This document shows positions 11,447 to 25,300 of a stretch of DNA of 64,000 bases, piece after piece. Position numbers and translations under genes: made by a program. The stretch's first letter is position 1; every line of letters starts with the position of its first letter. The DNA comes from Carposina sasakii (taxonomy: Eukaryota; Arthropoda; Insecta; Lepidoptera; Carposinidae). The notes beneath the pieces are model-generated. The model saw only the letters and a program-made list of their open reading frames with translations. It was not told where the DNA came from and did not search any database. Location of the stretch: NCBI GenBank assembly GCA_014607495.2, contig CP053156.1, forward strand, positions 2,666,001 through 2,730,000. Reading direction: 5' to 3'.

Positions 11447-11990
11447 AATTAAAGTAAATAGACTGCGTTCAATCAAAGTAAATAGACTGCGTTTTTCTGC
11501 ATAAATGCACATAGACGCGCGTAGCAAGATTTTTTCACAACAAATAATTAATATATGTCTATGATAAACAGTGATCGGAGTAGGTATATTGATTTTACAT
11601 ACTTGCGTCATGATATCATAACATGGACATGCATTTTTTCCGGAATGTACCGGAGTTTCCAAAAACTAGCAGCATAGCGTTGAGAGTATTGATACATTTT
11701 TAACTAGTTTCATGTAATAATTTCGAAGTTTCGATATTTTTATTTTATTTTTATCATAATAATCCGGAAACTCGGAGGCGTATCCATATTAACATATACG
11801 TTTGATGTCAATGACCTTAATTCAATATTATAATATAGCGTAAACACTGGACACAATAAATTTCGCATGATGAAGAAAAAAAAAAAAATTACATCGTTTC
11901 GCAGCATTTTTTCGGCATAAACTTACTTTATTTGATGTATAGAGTAAGTACCCTTCGTTAAGGGTGGCAAGGAAAAAACATCCTATATAA
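11447..11990 (+). repeat. 35396-type repeat (copy 1), interrupted
   Basis: Shares AATAGACTGCGTTTTTCTGC, GCACATAGACGCGCGTAGCA and the CATAAACTTACTTTATTTGA end with copies at 35396 and 56102. About 250 bases of unrelated sequence (roughly 11578-11833) interrupt it. Non-coding. Confidence 0.6.
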
Positions 11991-12141
11991 CTGTATAGGT
12001 AACTTGGATATCTACTTGTAATTTCTTACGAAAAATATGGTAAATGTAATCTAAGTTATCTAAAGATGCTAATAACTTTCTTTGAATTAATAAGGAATTA
12101 TCCTAATCTTCGGACTAAATACAACTTTGGGATATTATCTA

Positions 12142-12400
12142 CTAGTAGACGCCCGCGACTTATTCGTCCGCGTGGATTGCAGAAAAAACAAAAAGTCGAA
12201 ATTATCCGCCATAAAAATAATTTCCCGGGATAAAAAGTAGCCTATGTGTTAATCCAGAGTGTTGGCTAACTCCATACCAAATTTTATAAAAATCGCTACA
12301 GCCGTTTTCACGTGAAAGAGTAACAAACATCCATCCATCCATCCATCCATCCATACTCACAAACTTTCGCGTTTATAATACCTACTCGTATTATCGTACA
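12142..12400 (-). mobile_element. Helitron-like element with a (CCAT)n tract
   Basis: CTAG at 12142-12145 with the AGACGCCCGCGACTTATTCG hairpin marks the 3' end on the minus strand. Body motifs match the other Helitrons. A CATC/CCAT microsatellite of about six units lies near 12330. The 5' end is approximate. Confidence 0.55.
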
Positions 12401-12675
12401 TAGGATATGGGTATCATAATAAAATTGAGACCCTAAAAATATAGGAAGGAAAAGAATCCAGGCGGAAACTGTTTGGACTCCATGAGACGTCTTTTATTAA
12501 GTTCATAATTTATCATGTCCGGCAAGACTGTTTACAAAATATTGTGCAATAAAAGAGATAATAAGATTAATTAACGCATTAAAGCAATTATGCAGCCTCC
12601 CCTTAGAAATAGCGGACACTTTTATATAATTTTTACATAAGTTTTGATACTAATGATTTTTCTCATTTGTTTCAG

Positions 12676-13384
12676 ATAAATCTTGTTGTAATGTTAAGCT
12701 AGAGATAGGCTACCATGTGATAGAATAGCATCTCCAAATGATGCTATCATCCAGCGAGACAGAGATCAGTAACGTCATAGAACTACTGCCGGCTTGTACC
12801 ACGTCGGACTGCCAACATGTGCCTCAAACAATCAACGAGTCTATGTACTACAACTACACGTGGACTCATGAGATGGCGTGTGTATATGAGACCATACCGG
12901 GAGAATTCCTCACGTCTTCACTGTTCCAGACGTGTGTCTACGTCATGTACGGAGCGGTGTTCGTCGTCGCTTTAATTGGCAACGGACTTGTGTGCTTTGT
13001 GGTACAGTCGTCGCCACGAATGAAAACTGTGACCAATTATTTTATAGTGAATTTATCAGTGGGTGATATTTTAATGACATTGTTCTGTGTGCCATTCTCT
13101 TTCGTTTCAATGCTCGTGCTCCGATATTGGCCCTTTGGAGCAATGATGTGTAAAGTGGTAAACTATTCGCAGGCGGTGTCAGTGTTCGTTAGTGCGTATA
13201 CGTTGTTGGCTATATCTATAGACCGGTATATGGCAATAATGCACCCATTGAAGCCTCGCTTGGAAAAGGCTTCGGCTAAGTTGGTGGTTGCCGGAGTTTG
13301 GGGCGGCGCGTTGGCGACTGCCGCTCCCATACCAATCGTGTCGGAGCTGCAGAGACCTTCGCCGTGGCATGAAGCTTGCCAATT
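12676..13384 (+). CDS. RYa-R: RYa-R exon with 5' UTR end, N-terminus and TM1-TM4
   Basis: An acceptor (TTTGTTTCAG) ends at 12675, so this exon is preceded by a non-coding one. Coding starts at ATG 12738 (MMLSSSE...). It encodes the extracellular N-terminus, TM1 to TM4 and part of loop 2, ending at PSPWHEACQ plus two bases. The donor GTAAGT begins at 13385, phase 2. The upstream exon could not be located: no clear donor or promoter could be tied to it in the repeat-rich sequence to the left. Confidence 0.88.
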
Positions 13385-16300
13385 GTAAGTATTTGGCATA
13401 TTATATCGGCAACTAAGTAGTGTGTAAGGTTCATTTATTTTATTTGATGATGAAAATCTAGCTCAAGGGTCAATACATATCTCACGGAAAACGCGTCGCG
13501 TAATTTTAGAACAGACAAATATGTAATATGATAAAACATTCAACCTTTCACATTTAACCGATGATGAGTTGTTTGCCTGTAGCGTTTTCCATTAACGCGG
13601 ACTGAGCCGGTTCAGGGGGTCTAACAGAATACGGCATTTTTTTAAGGGTGTTTAAAAAGGGTCGCTGCAATGCCGAAAAGCTAGCTCTACTATAGATAAT
13701 TTAACTTATAATAAAATTAATATTATTATTCCACTTTCTTTAATATCCCTTTATTCAAAAGTTTTTATAACACAGTTCCTATTATAATAATATATATGTT
13801 ACGCCTAAAGCAGAAGAGCGGCTACACCTAGTTTTAGCTGGATAGAACTAGTTATAGCCAGCCACATGCGGTTTGAACTACAGATGTATCTTACTCAATA
13901 AATGAACACAGTTGCGTTACTAAAATGGTTTGCTGGAAGAAATCTCTTGAAGAGATAGCACGCCATTTTACATTTCTCCTATGTATTAAGAATGCTTATA
14001 ATATTACATTTTTATATTTGTGTACAATAAAGAATAAGAATAAGAAAATGGTGCCACACCTGCTAGAACGCAGGACTATGTGGTTCTTCAGTTCCAATTA
14101 TTCCTATAGCTACGTTCAGGACATGGGATATAAAAGATCAGTGACAAATTGCTAGCTTTGCATTGTAATGTTTACAAGCAGGTTCCTGAGTGCCTTAGTC
14201 GACCCTTACGAGATGCACGGAAATAGATGCAGCTGATGCATTCTATTTGGGCCACGTACAATAATATCTAGACAAGCGGTAGTTTTAAGCTAACAGAACT
14301 GGAGCGGCACCATATGTAATATTATTCACGTTTTCTACAGAGACATATGCGGCGAACAATGGGCGAGCGCCAAACAGACCGAGCAGTACACTTGCGCGCT
14401 GCTCGCGCTACAATTCGCGCTGCCCCTGACTGCGCTGATCGGCACGTATGCGCGTATTGCGCACGCGGTGTGGGGCGGCAGGCCACCGGGCGAGGCGCAT
14501 AGCGTACGAGACTCTCGCATGCAACGCTCAAAAAGAAAGGTGAGATTTAGATGAAGCCAATCTAGCAACGAAAGATAGCTAGAAAGAAATATACCTAGAA
14601 ATAAGTGAACATAGAAAGAAAATCATTGATTGTTTTTTGAAATTGTGCCTATGTATAGACTGTTTTCCATAATATTAATAGATACAGTACAGGGTATAAG
14701 CACAGGCTAAGTAGAGATGCTAACGCATCAGACGGACGTCTTCTATACATTTGGTTTGAACCTTATAGAGCAAAATACCTCAGATGCCTCAGATGAAACA
14801 AAAACCCACTGGCACGGTTAATTTTCTATGCGTCACAAATGGTAGGCAAAAGAATCATAGACTCAACAGCCTATAATTTTTAAAAAATAATTTACTAGGC
14901 AATTACATTCTTCATTGCTATTTTCAAATATTTTTATTAATATAAAATTATTATTTAGTTAAAAAGGCCAAATAAAACGCACACATTTTTTAAATATTTA
15001 TTTAATTATCTACTTTTCCTTACATTTATTGTAAACTTTAGCGTGTATTGGTGGCAATGCTGTATATTACCTATGTAGCCTGCATATCTAAATCCATACC
15101 TTTCAAAATCCTATTACATAATAATATTACACCAGTTTAAAATACATACATTAACTTAGTGAAAAAATATTCTAGTACTAGGTTTTAGTCTTATGCTCTA
15201 ATTGTACATAGTAAAATTTTCATAAATAAAGCTGCTAACAAACAAAATGTACAAAGATCTTTGATGATTTTTAGATGATTTTTCACAAGCAAAGAAATCA
15301 AATGAAAACATGGCTTTTATAATATGATTAATAGTTATGAAGCCAAAGTATCTAACCACATATTCCGATGGATTGGTCAATTTCCTTTGTTTTAGTGTTT
15401 TATTTTCCTTGTGTGATATCCATTTATGTACTTACATCAGTATTTTTAGTAGATAAATGAGTATACACTTTGCACATTTAATTTGTTTTTGTATTTCTTT
15501 GATGGCCCATCCAACAGTGTATGCATGTAACATGTATAATAAATATTACTCTTATTATTTTATATACCACAACTTCATTATCTAGTCAAAACAGTAAGTA
15601 GAAAATGTCAGTAACAATCACTTATAGATTTTTCGTTGGATATAATATCCAGAAAATTGTTAAAATTATTATATACAATAGGGTCGATTCCGGCAGTCAC
15701 ACTTAAACCTAATCTTAGTCAGGTCTATTTTTTTTTTTCTGTTCTTAACATAAATGGCTGAGAGAGAAAAGGACAGGTAGGACTAAATTTACGTTTACGT
15801 TTAAGTGTGACTGCCGGAATCGACCATATTGTCTTGGTGAAATCTGATCACGCAATTGGATTCTACGTTTTATTTGTGTGACTTGAGGAGAAATTGATAT
15901 TGTGAGAGTGTACCAACCCAAAAGCATGATCTGTTTGTACTTCCAGCAGATCATATGATCAGCTCCCATATCGGCTATTTTTTTGACAGTTCATAGTAAT
16001 TATCATTGAAACCTAACAACTGGAAGTATAATGGAAACATAATGCCTTTTCTTTGACAACATACACACTTCCAGTTCCATATGTAGGTATCAATGAGTGA
16101 TCATCACGAGGCAGAGTGGACTAACCCCTTCATTGTTTCTGAAGTTATACTATACACCCTCACTCGACTCAAATCAACTTTCTATAGGGCGGACCCATAG
16201 ATTACCTCCTAAAGATACCTCATACAGGATAAAATACGCGCGCCACTCATACTGTATCTGGGTTGTATATAATTCCGCGCTCGGAAAGCTAGCCCCAGTC

Positions 16301-19300
16301 AGTTACCAAGTTAATGACCCGTGCGCACGTGCGTGTAAATTGCATTGTTTTTATTTAAAAACTTATTACTTTTCATTAAATAACCGTGTCATCATGGGTT
16401 CTTGTTCCGTGAAATGGTGTGGAAAGAACGCTAAGACGTCAAGTTACAAAAAAGATGGCATAACATTTCACCGGTAAGTAAATTAAATTTTCTTATTTAT
16501 GTTTTTTTCAATGGACGCGGAGATCAGTTTATACTGGTCAATAATCGCACTACAATATGTCGTCTCTTTTCTTCAACACATTAATCACTATTGTTGTCAC
16601 TGTCTTACATATGTCAACGTCACTGTCACTGTCAACAGTAATAGTACGTAGTGAGCTAGTGAAGTGAATGTATAACGTAATCGACTTTGTATCGATAACA
16701 ATAGAATAAAATATTTTATATATGGTCGTTTGGCCATATTAGAGTATTTCGATATATTATTTAATAAAAAGTATTTCTAGTGCACAACGTTTTCGCTTTA
16801 CGCATTAATATTGATTGTGTTATTATTATATTTTTAAACTCAGGATTTGCTTTCATTTAACATCCTACTTTTTTGGCTGTAAATTCCGTAATATACATTT
16901 GTATATACGTATATATATTTTTACTAGAAAATGTAGTCTGTCACCCGGATCATAGTAAAAAATCGATAACACCTCATTTACAAAAAATAATTTATTAGTT
17001 TAGCCGCTGTAGAACACACCTATAAATTTAGATACATACATAGTCTGCTAAAATTATTATACCTTTTTGGTCTTGCCGCAGCTGGGTAAAAATAATAGCA
17101 AACATTGTGTACTGTAAAACGGGGCGAATTGGTATAATATCAAATTTCGTACTGAAATTTATTGAAGTTTGTAGTTGTTTTCTTACATAATGTTATTGGA
17201 ATAAAATTCTGTCAACTCAAGCAAACATGAATTTAATCGCAGAGACCTTCTAAATTAATCTGAATTGAACAGAAGTGTGAATATGTATGTATGTAAAATA
17301 AAATGATATCGATAAAATAAAAATCGCTTAAAGTGCATAAATATCGATACTTAGATAGTTTCGTTCTACTTTGTCGCATCACTATTTCCCTCGCCATTTT
17401 CAATGCGACCTTGAAATAGCCAATCACAGTGCAGTGTTACGTCCCGCACTTCTTTGCATTCCGCCAAATTCAGTGAACTAGAGTTCATACTAAAATCTTT
17501 GGAAACGGTATCTTTAGGAGGTAATCTATGGGCGGACCCTACAGAAAACTTCTTTAACTCGGAAGTTAAAATATCAAGGACGGATAACCTCAACTTTCTT
17601 TTTGCAACTCTTTCAATGTCTTTTCGTAAAATAAATACACAACTAACACTAAACTTGAAACGTCCTGTCGTAATTAAACACTAGAAACGTCCCTATATTA
17701 ATAAAAGTATAAAAAAATAGCGAAAATAAAACACAAATACTATCAATGACGAAACACGAAAATAAAGTAGGTACATACATAACTTAGATAATTTGTATAT
17801 AACCACAAACCACAGACTAAGAAACAAACTAAAGAAACAAACTAAAGAAAGAAAGAGGAAGGGACAACTCACACTCAACATCCGGCGACAGAGGGCAAGT
17901 GAGAGGTCAGGGGAGGGAGAGAAACGTCAAATATGCGTCAGCCGGTAAATTGCTCTAACAGTTTGTAAGGACCATAGATTTTGTTCTCTGATTACTACAC
18001 GTGGGTATAAGTTACAGCGAGGCAAATATTGATATGCTGACCTTCAGACCATGGTTCAAAGTAGGCATGGGCTAATCATATCCGGGAAAGGATTGAACAT
18101 GTAGTATATCACTCCGACTAAGGATATATATCCTTTTAACATATCCAACTCCGCGTGCATATCCGGGAACGAAGAGATTTAAGTGAAGCGAGATATGACT
18201 GGGATTGGTTTGGTTAGGTTGTTGTATGTGTCCTTTTAACAGATCCAACTCCGCGTACATATCCGGGAATGAAGAGATTAAGCGAACCGAGATATGATTG
18301 GGATGATCTATCCAAATAATAATTAGAATATTTGATAGGCGTATTTAAAAATCACTAAATAGGTACACTAAAACTATTGTCCTAAAAATAATTCCAAATC
18401 CAAACAGCTTTTATTTACATTAAAAACAAAATACTTAAGATCAAATATAATAATAAAACGGAATGAATAGAAATTTTGAAAATTATAATTACGAAAACAT
18501 TTATACTAAACGGCATGCCTGTCGCTCGTGAGTATTCGTATATACTCGTGTAATGTCGTTACATTCGCGCTCATGCGTCTACTGCGATAGTAAGTACCGC
18601 GCGTTCCGGCGCGTTCGCATTCCGTCTCGCTCACTTATTCTTATCTTCGGCATTATTCGGTAGGTCGGAGTAAGTCGGATATAGGATATGGTAATTTTCT
18701 TTAAAGTGAAGGAGTTGATTCATATCCACCTCTGGATATATATCCGAGGATATAGTTGTGTCCGGAGTTACTCATGTCTAGTTCAAAGCAAGAATATGCC
18801 AATATCGAGTTTTATTTTTTACAAGTCAAATAATTGTATTGTAGTCCGTTTAATTGTATTTAAAATGCATTTCCTGCGAGTAAGTATAACACAACACAAT
18901 GTTATTTGTTCAAAATTTCAGTATTTGCCTGGCTTACTTTTTACTCTGTACATTATAGGTATATTTGTCTCTCTGAAAGCAGGCTAAGCTAATTACTGAA
19001 GTAAGATAATGGACCTATAAAGTATAATTATATCGAATTACATAATTTGCTAGCCGCGTGGTGCCGGCAGAGTAGAGTTTGTATCACCCCTGCCTGCCCG
19101 TGGGTATCGTACGAGGCGATTAAGGGTTGCCGGGAGGCGGGCAGCAGTGCCTCCCGTACTGACAACATAGTCCGAAAATCACACTGCGGTTACCAACCCG
19201 CCTGCCCAGCGTGGTGACTATGGGCAAAACCCCCCTGTGGCAGTAGCCTTGTGGCGTGCCCTGGGGGAGGCCCACGTCCAGCAGAAGAAGAAAAACATAA

Positions 19301-22300
19301 TTTGCGCTCGACATAATATTCGAAGTTGATGACGATAATAAATGTAGATAACATAAACCAATTTTTGCTCAACCAATTTTAGTTGAGTCGTTACCCACAA
19401 TGAGGGTTATCAATCTGTTGATGTTTCTTATATCCATCCACACACCACAAAAATAAGGTAGTCACAGTGTTTTACTACAGTAGAATAGACGACATAAGTG
19501 TTGTAAGTTCTATAAAAAATCTCATCATAATCACTACATATTATAAAATATTTTTTTTAAAACGACAAACCGACTTCCACCCCTATGAGCTAAAACTCGA
19601 GCTTACTAACGTAAAATTTTGCTAAAATATGTGTTACGTTATGCCGTGTACGAAGTTTAGAAGGCATAGTAGGTGAAAGGGCACAGAGACAAATGACTAG
19701 ACTTCGAAATTTGACGTCTGACAATGTAAGCAACATATAATTACACTCCTTCTTCCTGCCCTGTTCCCAATCATTTTACCTCTTCCTCTTATACGAGGTG
19801 TGTTCAAAAAGTAAGGTGACTCTTCAAATTTCGCGGGCAACGTACTTTCGATTATCGATTTTTTTGTTTTGTTATGTTGGTACACTCTTCCCGAACATCT
19901 GTACCAAGTTTCAAGTGTATAGCATTTTTTGTTTGGTTGTGAGAAGCGTAAAGGTTATAAGTGTTTTGCGTGCTCAGCGATTTCTTGCTATCGAAAAATA
20001 TGGATCAAAGGATTTGCATCAAATTTTGTGTAATCAAATGTTGAATGACGTCAACGACGACCCAGATTTACTCAAAAGGGTCATAACTAGTGACGAATCA
20101 TGGGTATATGGTTATGATATCGAAACCAAAGTCTAATCGTCCCAATGGAAGAGCCCAGATGAGCCAAGACCGAAAAAAGCACGCCAAGTTCGATCAAATG
20201 TCAAAGTTTTGCTCACTGTTTTCTTCGATTACCATGGCGGGGTGCATCAGGAGTTCTTACCATATGGTCGTACGGTCAATAAACAGTATTATCTTGAAGT
20301 TATGCGCCGTTTGCGAGAAGCAATACGAAGAAAACCTCCAGAATTGTGGAAAAACAATTCATGGCTTTTGCATCACGATAATGCCCCTGCTCACTCATCT
20401 TTGCTTGTGAAAGATTTTTTGGCCAAAAACAACACCACAATCATGCCTCAGCCACCATATTCACCGGATTTGGCCCCATGTGACTTTTTCTTGTTCCCAA
20501 AACTAAAGAGACCTATGAAAGGACGGAGATTTGCAACGATTGAAGAGATAAAGACTGCATCGCTGGAAGAGCTCAAGGCTATACCGAAAAGTGCTTATGA
20601 GAAGTGCTTTGAGGATTGGAAAAACTGTTGGCATAAGTGTATTGTATCTGAGGGGGATTACTTTGAAGGGGACAACATAAATATTGATAAATAAATAAAT
20701 ATTTTTTCTTAAAAATACAAAGTCACCTTATTTTTTGAACACACCTCGTATATCCATCTTACTTCGGACACGGCTTAACGCAACATATAATTACACGACT
20801 TAATTAATTATCTTATTATCTCCATCTTCATAAGCCTATTGTAGTCCACTACTGGACCTAGGCCTCCCCCTGCCATAGGGGGATTCTGTTACTTAAGTTC
20901 CACTATCTGTTTTTCGGCGGCTCCATTATCAGATCCTCGTTTCCTTCATATTATGTGTAGCTGACCAAAATTCTCTATAGAAATCTAAAAACCGAATACT
21001 CGTGCCTATAATATTTGAGGATATCCCTAGATTCCTTAGAGATTCCATCATAAGATGTTATGTTTTATATGTAGGTGACCAACTATAAAAAAAAAGTGAA
21101 ATCGGTTCATAAATGACGAAGTTCTGAGGTAACTCACATAAAAAATAAAAAAATAAAATAAAAAAAAACATACAGATTGATAACCTCTCCTTTTTGAAGT
21201 CGGTTAATAAAGTCGGTTTCCTGTCTGTCTGTTCATATGTATGTTTAAATCTTGTAAACTACGCGACAGATTTTGATGCAGTTTCTTGAAATAGATAGAG
21301 TGATTCAAGAGGAAAGTTTATAAGTATAGTATCAGCATTGCACCCGTGCGAAGCCGTGGCTAGTTGGTCTATAAGTAAAGTATTATATTACTCGTAAGTT
21401 ACAAGTAGTTGAAATCACATTGGAAAACTGGTAACAAACAATGCAAGAACTATTACGCTGCAGCTGAGTCACGGTTTTATTATTATCTTTACTTTCTGCG
21501 AATACAATAATAAAGAGTAAATGTAATTTTTCCGTAGATATTTCTGCACAAAATAAATTTTATACACCTCGTATGCTTTAATTATTTTTCCGTAATAATC
21601 TTGCTTTAAAATGTTTATTTAAAATATTGGGTTTAAAAATTTATACAGTTCAGTGTTTATGCTAGTTTTTTCATAGAAAGATATTAATTATTTCTCGTTA
21701 ATTTTGTAATATAAGCTACCAATAATTTAAATATTATTATTTTTATCAGACTTTTCTTTTATATGCATGCTTTTATATGCATAGTATAAGAACCCTGTGT
21801 TTTCCTTGTATCTGCTTTTATATCTTTAATTTACTGCTGTGATCTCTGATGGGCTTTAGAAAGGTTATTCAAATATTTGCAAATGAATTCAAATGTTATT
21901 CAAATATCTAATAAATCCCTAAATTTCTTTAGGGATGTACGCCGATTCGAATACGTTAGGATAGGCTGACTGGTGAAAAGTAGGTGTATAATGTGCACAC
22001 TTCTGCCAACCGCCTTGAGTTATAATGGTCGTGACTGTATGTATATTCTCTAGGTGTTATTACTTAGCTCATTAATGAACTCTAAGAAAAATTGCAATTT
22101 ATCTTTGTCTATTAATATTTATAAAAATGGGACATTGTGTGGTTACTTACTTACTACTGACTTATGTAGACTAAATTTACGAAATATTGATCTATTTAAC
22201 TAAAAACAGGGTAAAGTTACATTTATTTTATGTTAAGCTTTTTGCAAATCGAACATATCGGAAGTTTATATGAGAGTTCCGTGACAAATCTAAAAGTTAT

Positions 22301-25300
22301 TGGAGGAACGTGCGAATGCGATTCAACACGTCGTTTACCAATAGAACATTGGGTAGGAAATACAGTCAATATTTTAGTAATATCTATAAGCAAAGTAGAA
22401 TGCTCAATAAAGTACAATGAAGCGAACGAAACTGCTATGGAATACCTAATCTCTTAGAAACGTTGGTCAGTTCTGAAGAGCGTGCTCGTACTCTTGGCCT
22501 TAAGCTAGTTAGTGGGAGTTTAGACCGGACCACTTTTCGCATTGCAACCTCCCTTCGATTAGGTGCCATGCAACGTTCTTCATCAAAAACGCTGTGGTGA
22601 TATCGTCGACCAACTGAGCCATCAAGACCTCGCATGCATCGGAAGCGCTGGCCTGGCGTAAAAAACGGATTATTTCAAGTTTTTCATTTTGTAAACTTAA
22701 AGAAGAAAAAACCAAAAGTGGAAGAAACAAATAAACTACCGTTTTCGAAATAAAAGTGCATAAGTAAATAGCTGTGTAAATATGAAATTGGCGTTCTTAA
22801 TCAAAGAGGAGATATTTGAAATCAAGTGACCGATACGACAAAACGCCAATTTCATATGTAAGGAAGGACCTTATATCATTATCATAAGCTATCAGAGTTA
22901 GAGCTTCGTGCGTTCAATAGCGAGATGAGGTGTAGGTGAGGTTGACTTTGGGATCAAAGATGTTAGTCGAAACTACATACACCCTTAAGGCTAATCGATG
23001 CGAAAAGAGCAATTCCGTGATTTCATTTTAGACTACAGTGGCGCTCTACCTACTATGTCATATTTCCAGTGACGTAAATAGCATTTTTCAATATAATAAA
23101 TTATTCTATATTTAAGTAATATACCTTACTTATATTAAAAAATGAGAAAATAAATAGTATTATTGTTGAAATAAAACACGATAAATAACAATTCCACCAT
23201 ACTTTTCAAAGAATGCGGCCAACCAAGATTTCCCATCTTATAATGATCCAATATTGTAAGTTATTCCCAATTTTCCACTGCGAGAGCAATAACGATAACT
23301 TTTGTCTCACGATATTTGTCTTAATTCAACTTTTGTAGGCATCCTTTAACATTTAGATTTAGAAATGAAATTGTATTAGGCGTTACAATTCGGAAGTTCA
23401 AACATTCACTATGGGTGCGCCCACCACCGGGCCCTACACCCTCCACTGACATTACTTTTAATGTGTTGGGTTTTAGAGGTTCATAATAATTAGTGGTTTA
23501 CTAATTTACTAATTTCTATAATCCTGAGGATGCCACGGTTGTTGACGAAACATATGTAGATTATTTATCTAGTTTTTGATTTCGGAATAGTGTAATGTAT
23601 CGTCTTGCATGCTAGATGCTCGGGTCTGGCTTCTCGTGGCGATTGTAGTTAGTGCAAGTGCCTGTTTTCGCAGTTATGAGTTATCAGATCCGAGGGTCAG
23701 TGGAGGGTGTAGGGCCCGGTGGTGGGCGCACCCATAGTGAATTTAGATTTAGGTTAATCCTAAACCAGAAACCACTTTATTTCGGAATTTCCAAGTTATC
23801 TTATTCCGAAGCAAGCTATTTTAGTGAATCGCTTCACCGAAATCTCTGTAAATCTATGGGTATATTAGTGATATTTGCATTTTCACTTGTCATTTATTCA
23901 GCTCTAATGTTTAGACTACACATCGTTTGATTCCGAATTTTGTATGAAAATTGATAATATACCTAAAGTATGTCGAAAAGTGACTTCCGAGGGCGATATT
24001 AGTTTAAGATTTTCACATAAGAATATCGGATTCAGAATGTAGTAGGTAGATATACCTATAGAAGGTTTTCTTTGAAGGGGTACTAGTATTAAGTAGGTAA
24101 TACTTGTGTATTATATTATCAAACTATTTCAAAACAAAATAGCAATAAAAACTTTATTGAAAGAGAAATTCTCAAGAACTTGATCTGATTTTAATTATAG
24201 AAGTTGTAACATTGTATTATCAATAAAATAAACGATTTGTTGCTGCGACTGCTTTTATAATCTAACAGAAAATTAGACAACTAAAGACTAGAAACAGAAT
24301 CGAAATTATTTTGGGAGCTATGATATCAAACACAAACTGACAGATAGATACACACCTATATACGTACTGCTGGAAAGCTCTATAGACTGCCGTCTATGAA
24401 GCGCCATCTGGTACAAAAAAATGCGAAAGCCCTCATCACATGTGACACGTTTCAAGTATGTCCTACCTTTGGAAAAAAAAAACTTACTACTTTACTGCTT
24501 TAGCATTTTAATAGCGTACTGATCCGTAGACTTTTGCTATAGCCCTTGGTTACGCCAGCTTCATACCATTGAACTCTCGTGTAAAACACATTTAACCCTT
24601 GTAGACAATTTGCAACTTGCATAATACTAAACAGTAAAAGGTAAGTGCTTTTGTCCTGAGGGCTTAGTCCTCACAATTCGAACTCGTTCGTGTTTACGTT
24701 TGGTCAACTAATCATGTACCTAGTGTTGTGCAGGTTTCACTTTACATCACACAATAATGTGATTGCGTGTTAAATGTGGACGCAATCAAATTCGAAATAC
24801 ACTACGCCTACCCGGGACTTCAAATCCTAAAGATTAAGAAGTTTTAGTTAGATAGGTACTTACTTTAAATATATGTATAACTCTGTAAAACTTTATATTC
24901 CTAAAGTGTTTCAATTGTTAGACCATTACGTTGTAAATAGAAATAGAATATTCATGACGTATTTAGGTACTTTGTTCGTCATAAATACCGTAGAGTTACA
25001 AAGTGCTTCTGAAATAGGTACCGTGATTACAACACATAGAGCAAAATGTTTTATAAATATTATATTTATTACAGTACGAATGAAATTTCCGTTGTTCCCA
25101 AATTCTGCACTGTAAACACGTTAAAGGGAACTCGAAAAACAACGAATGATTAGAGAGATGTAATATGTCCGACATTGTTTATTACATGAGCAAGATTTGC
25201 AATTTATGAGTCCGAAATGCGGTATCTACCATCTAGGTGGTCTAACCCGCCAACATGAGCCAAAACAAAGCGCAGGGGCTCTACATATCTACCTTTTCTC

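Larger units (their letters stand above)
16182..17545. mobile_element. THAP-domain DNA transposon remnant bounded by inverted repeats
   Basis: 38-bp inverted repeats lie at 16182-16219 and 17508-17545 (shared core CATAGATTACCTCCTAAAGA). The decamer GGGCGGACCC near the tip is itself inverted between the two ends. Inside are a core promoter and one THAP exon; the remaining kilobase is AT-rich and non-coding. P-element-like transposases start with a THAP domain, so a deleted P-like transposon is the simplest reading. No 8-bp target duplication was certain. Confidence 0.5.

Noticed and set aside
13450..13690. Possible inverted repeat (AAAATCTAGCTC / AAAAGCTAGCTC) in intron 1
   Set aside because: The similarity is direct and short, so it does not define a TIR element.
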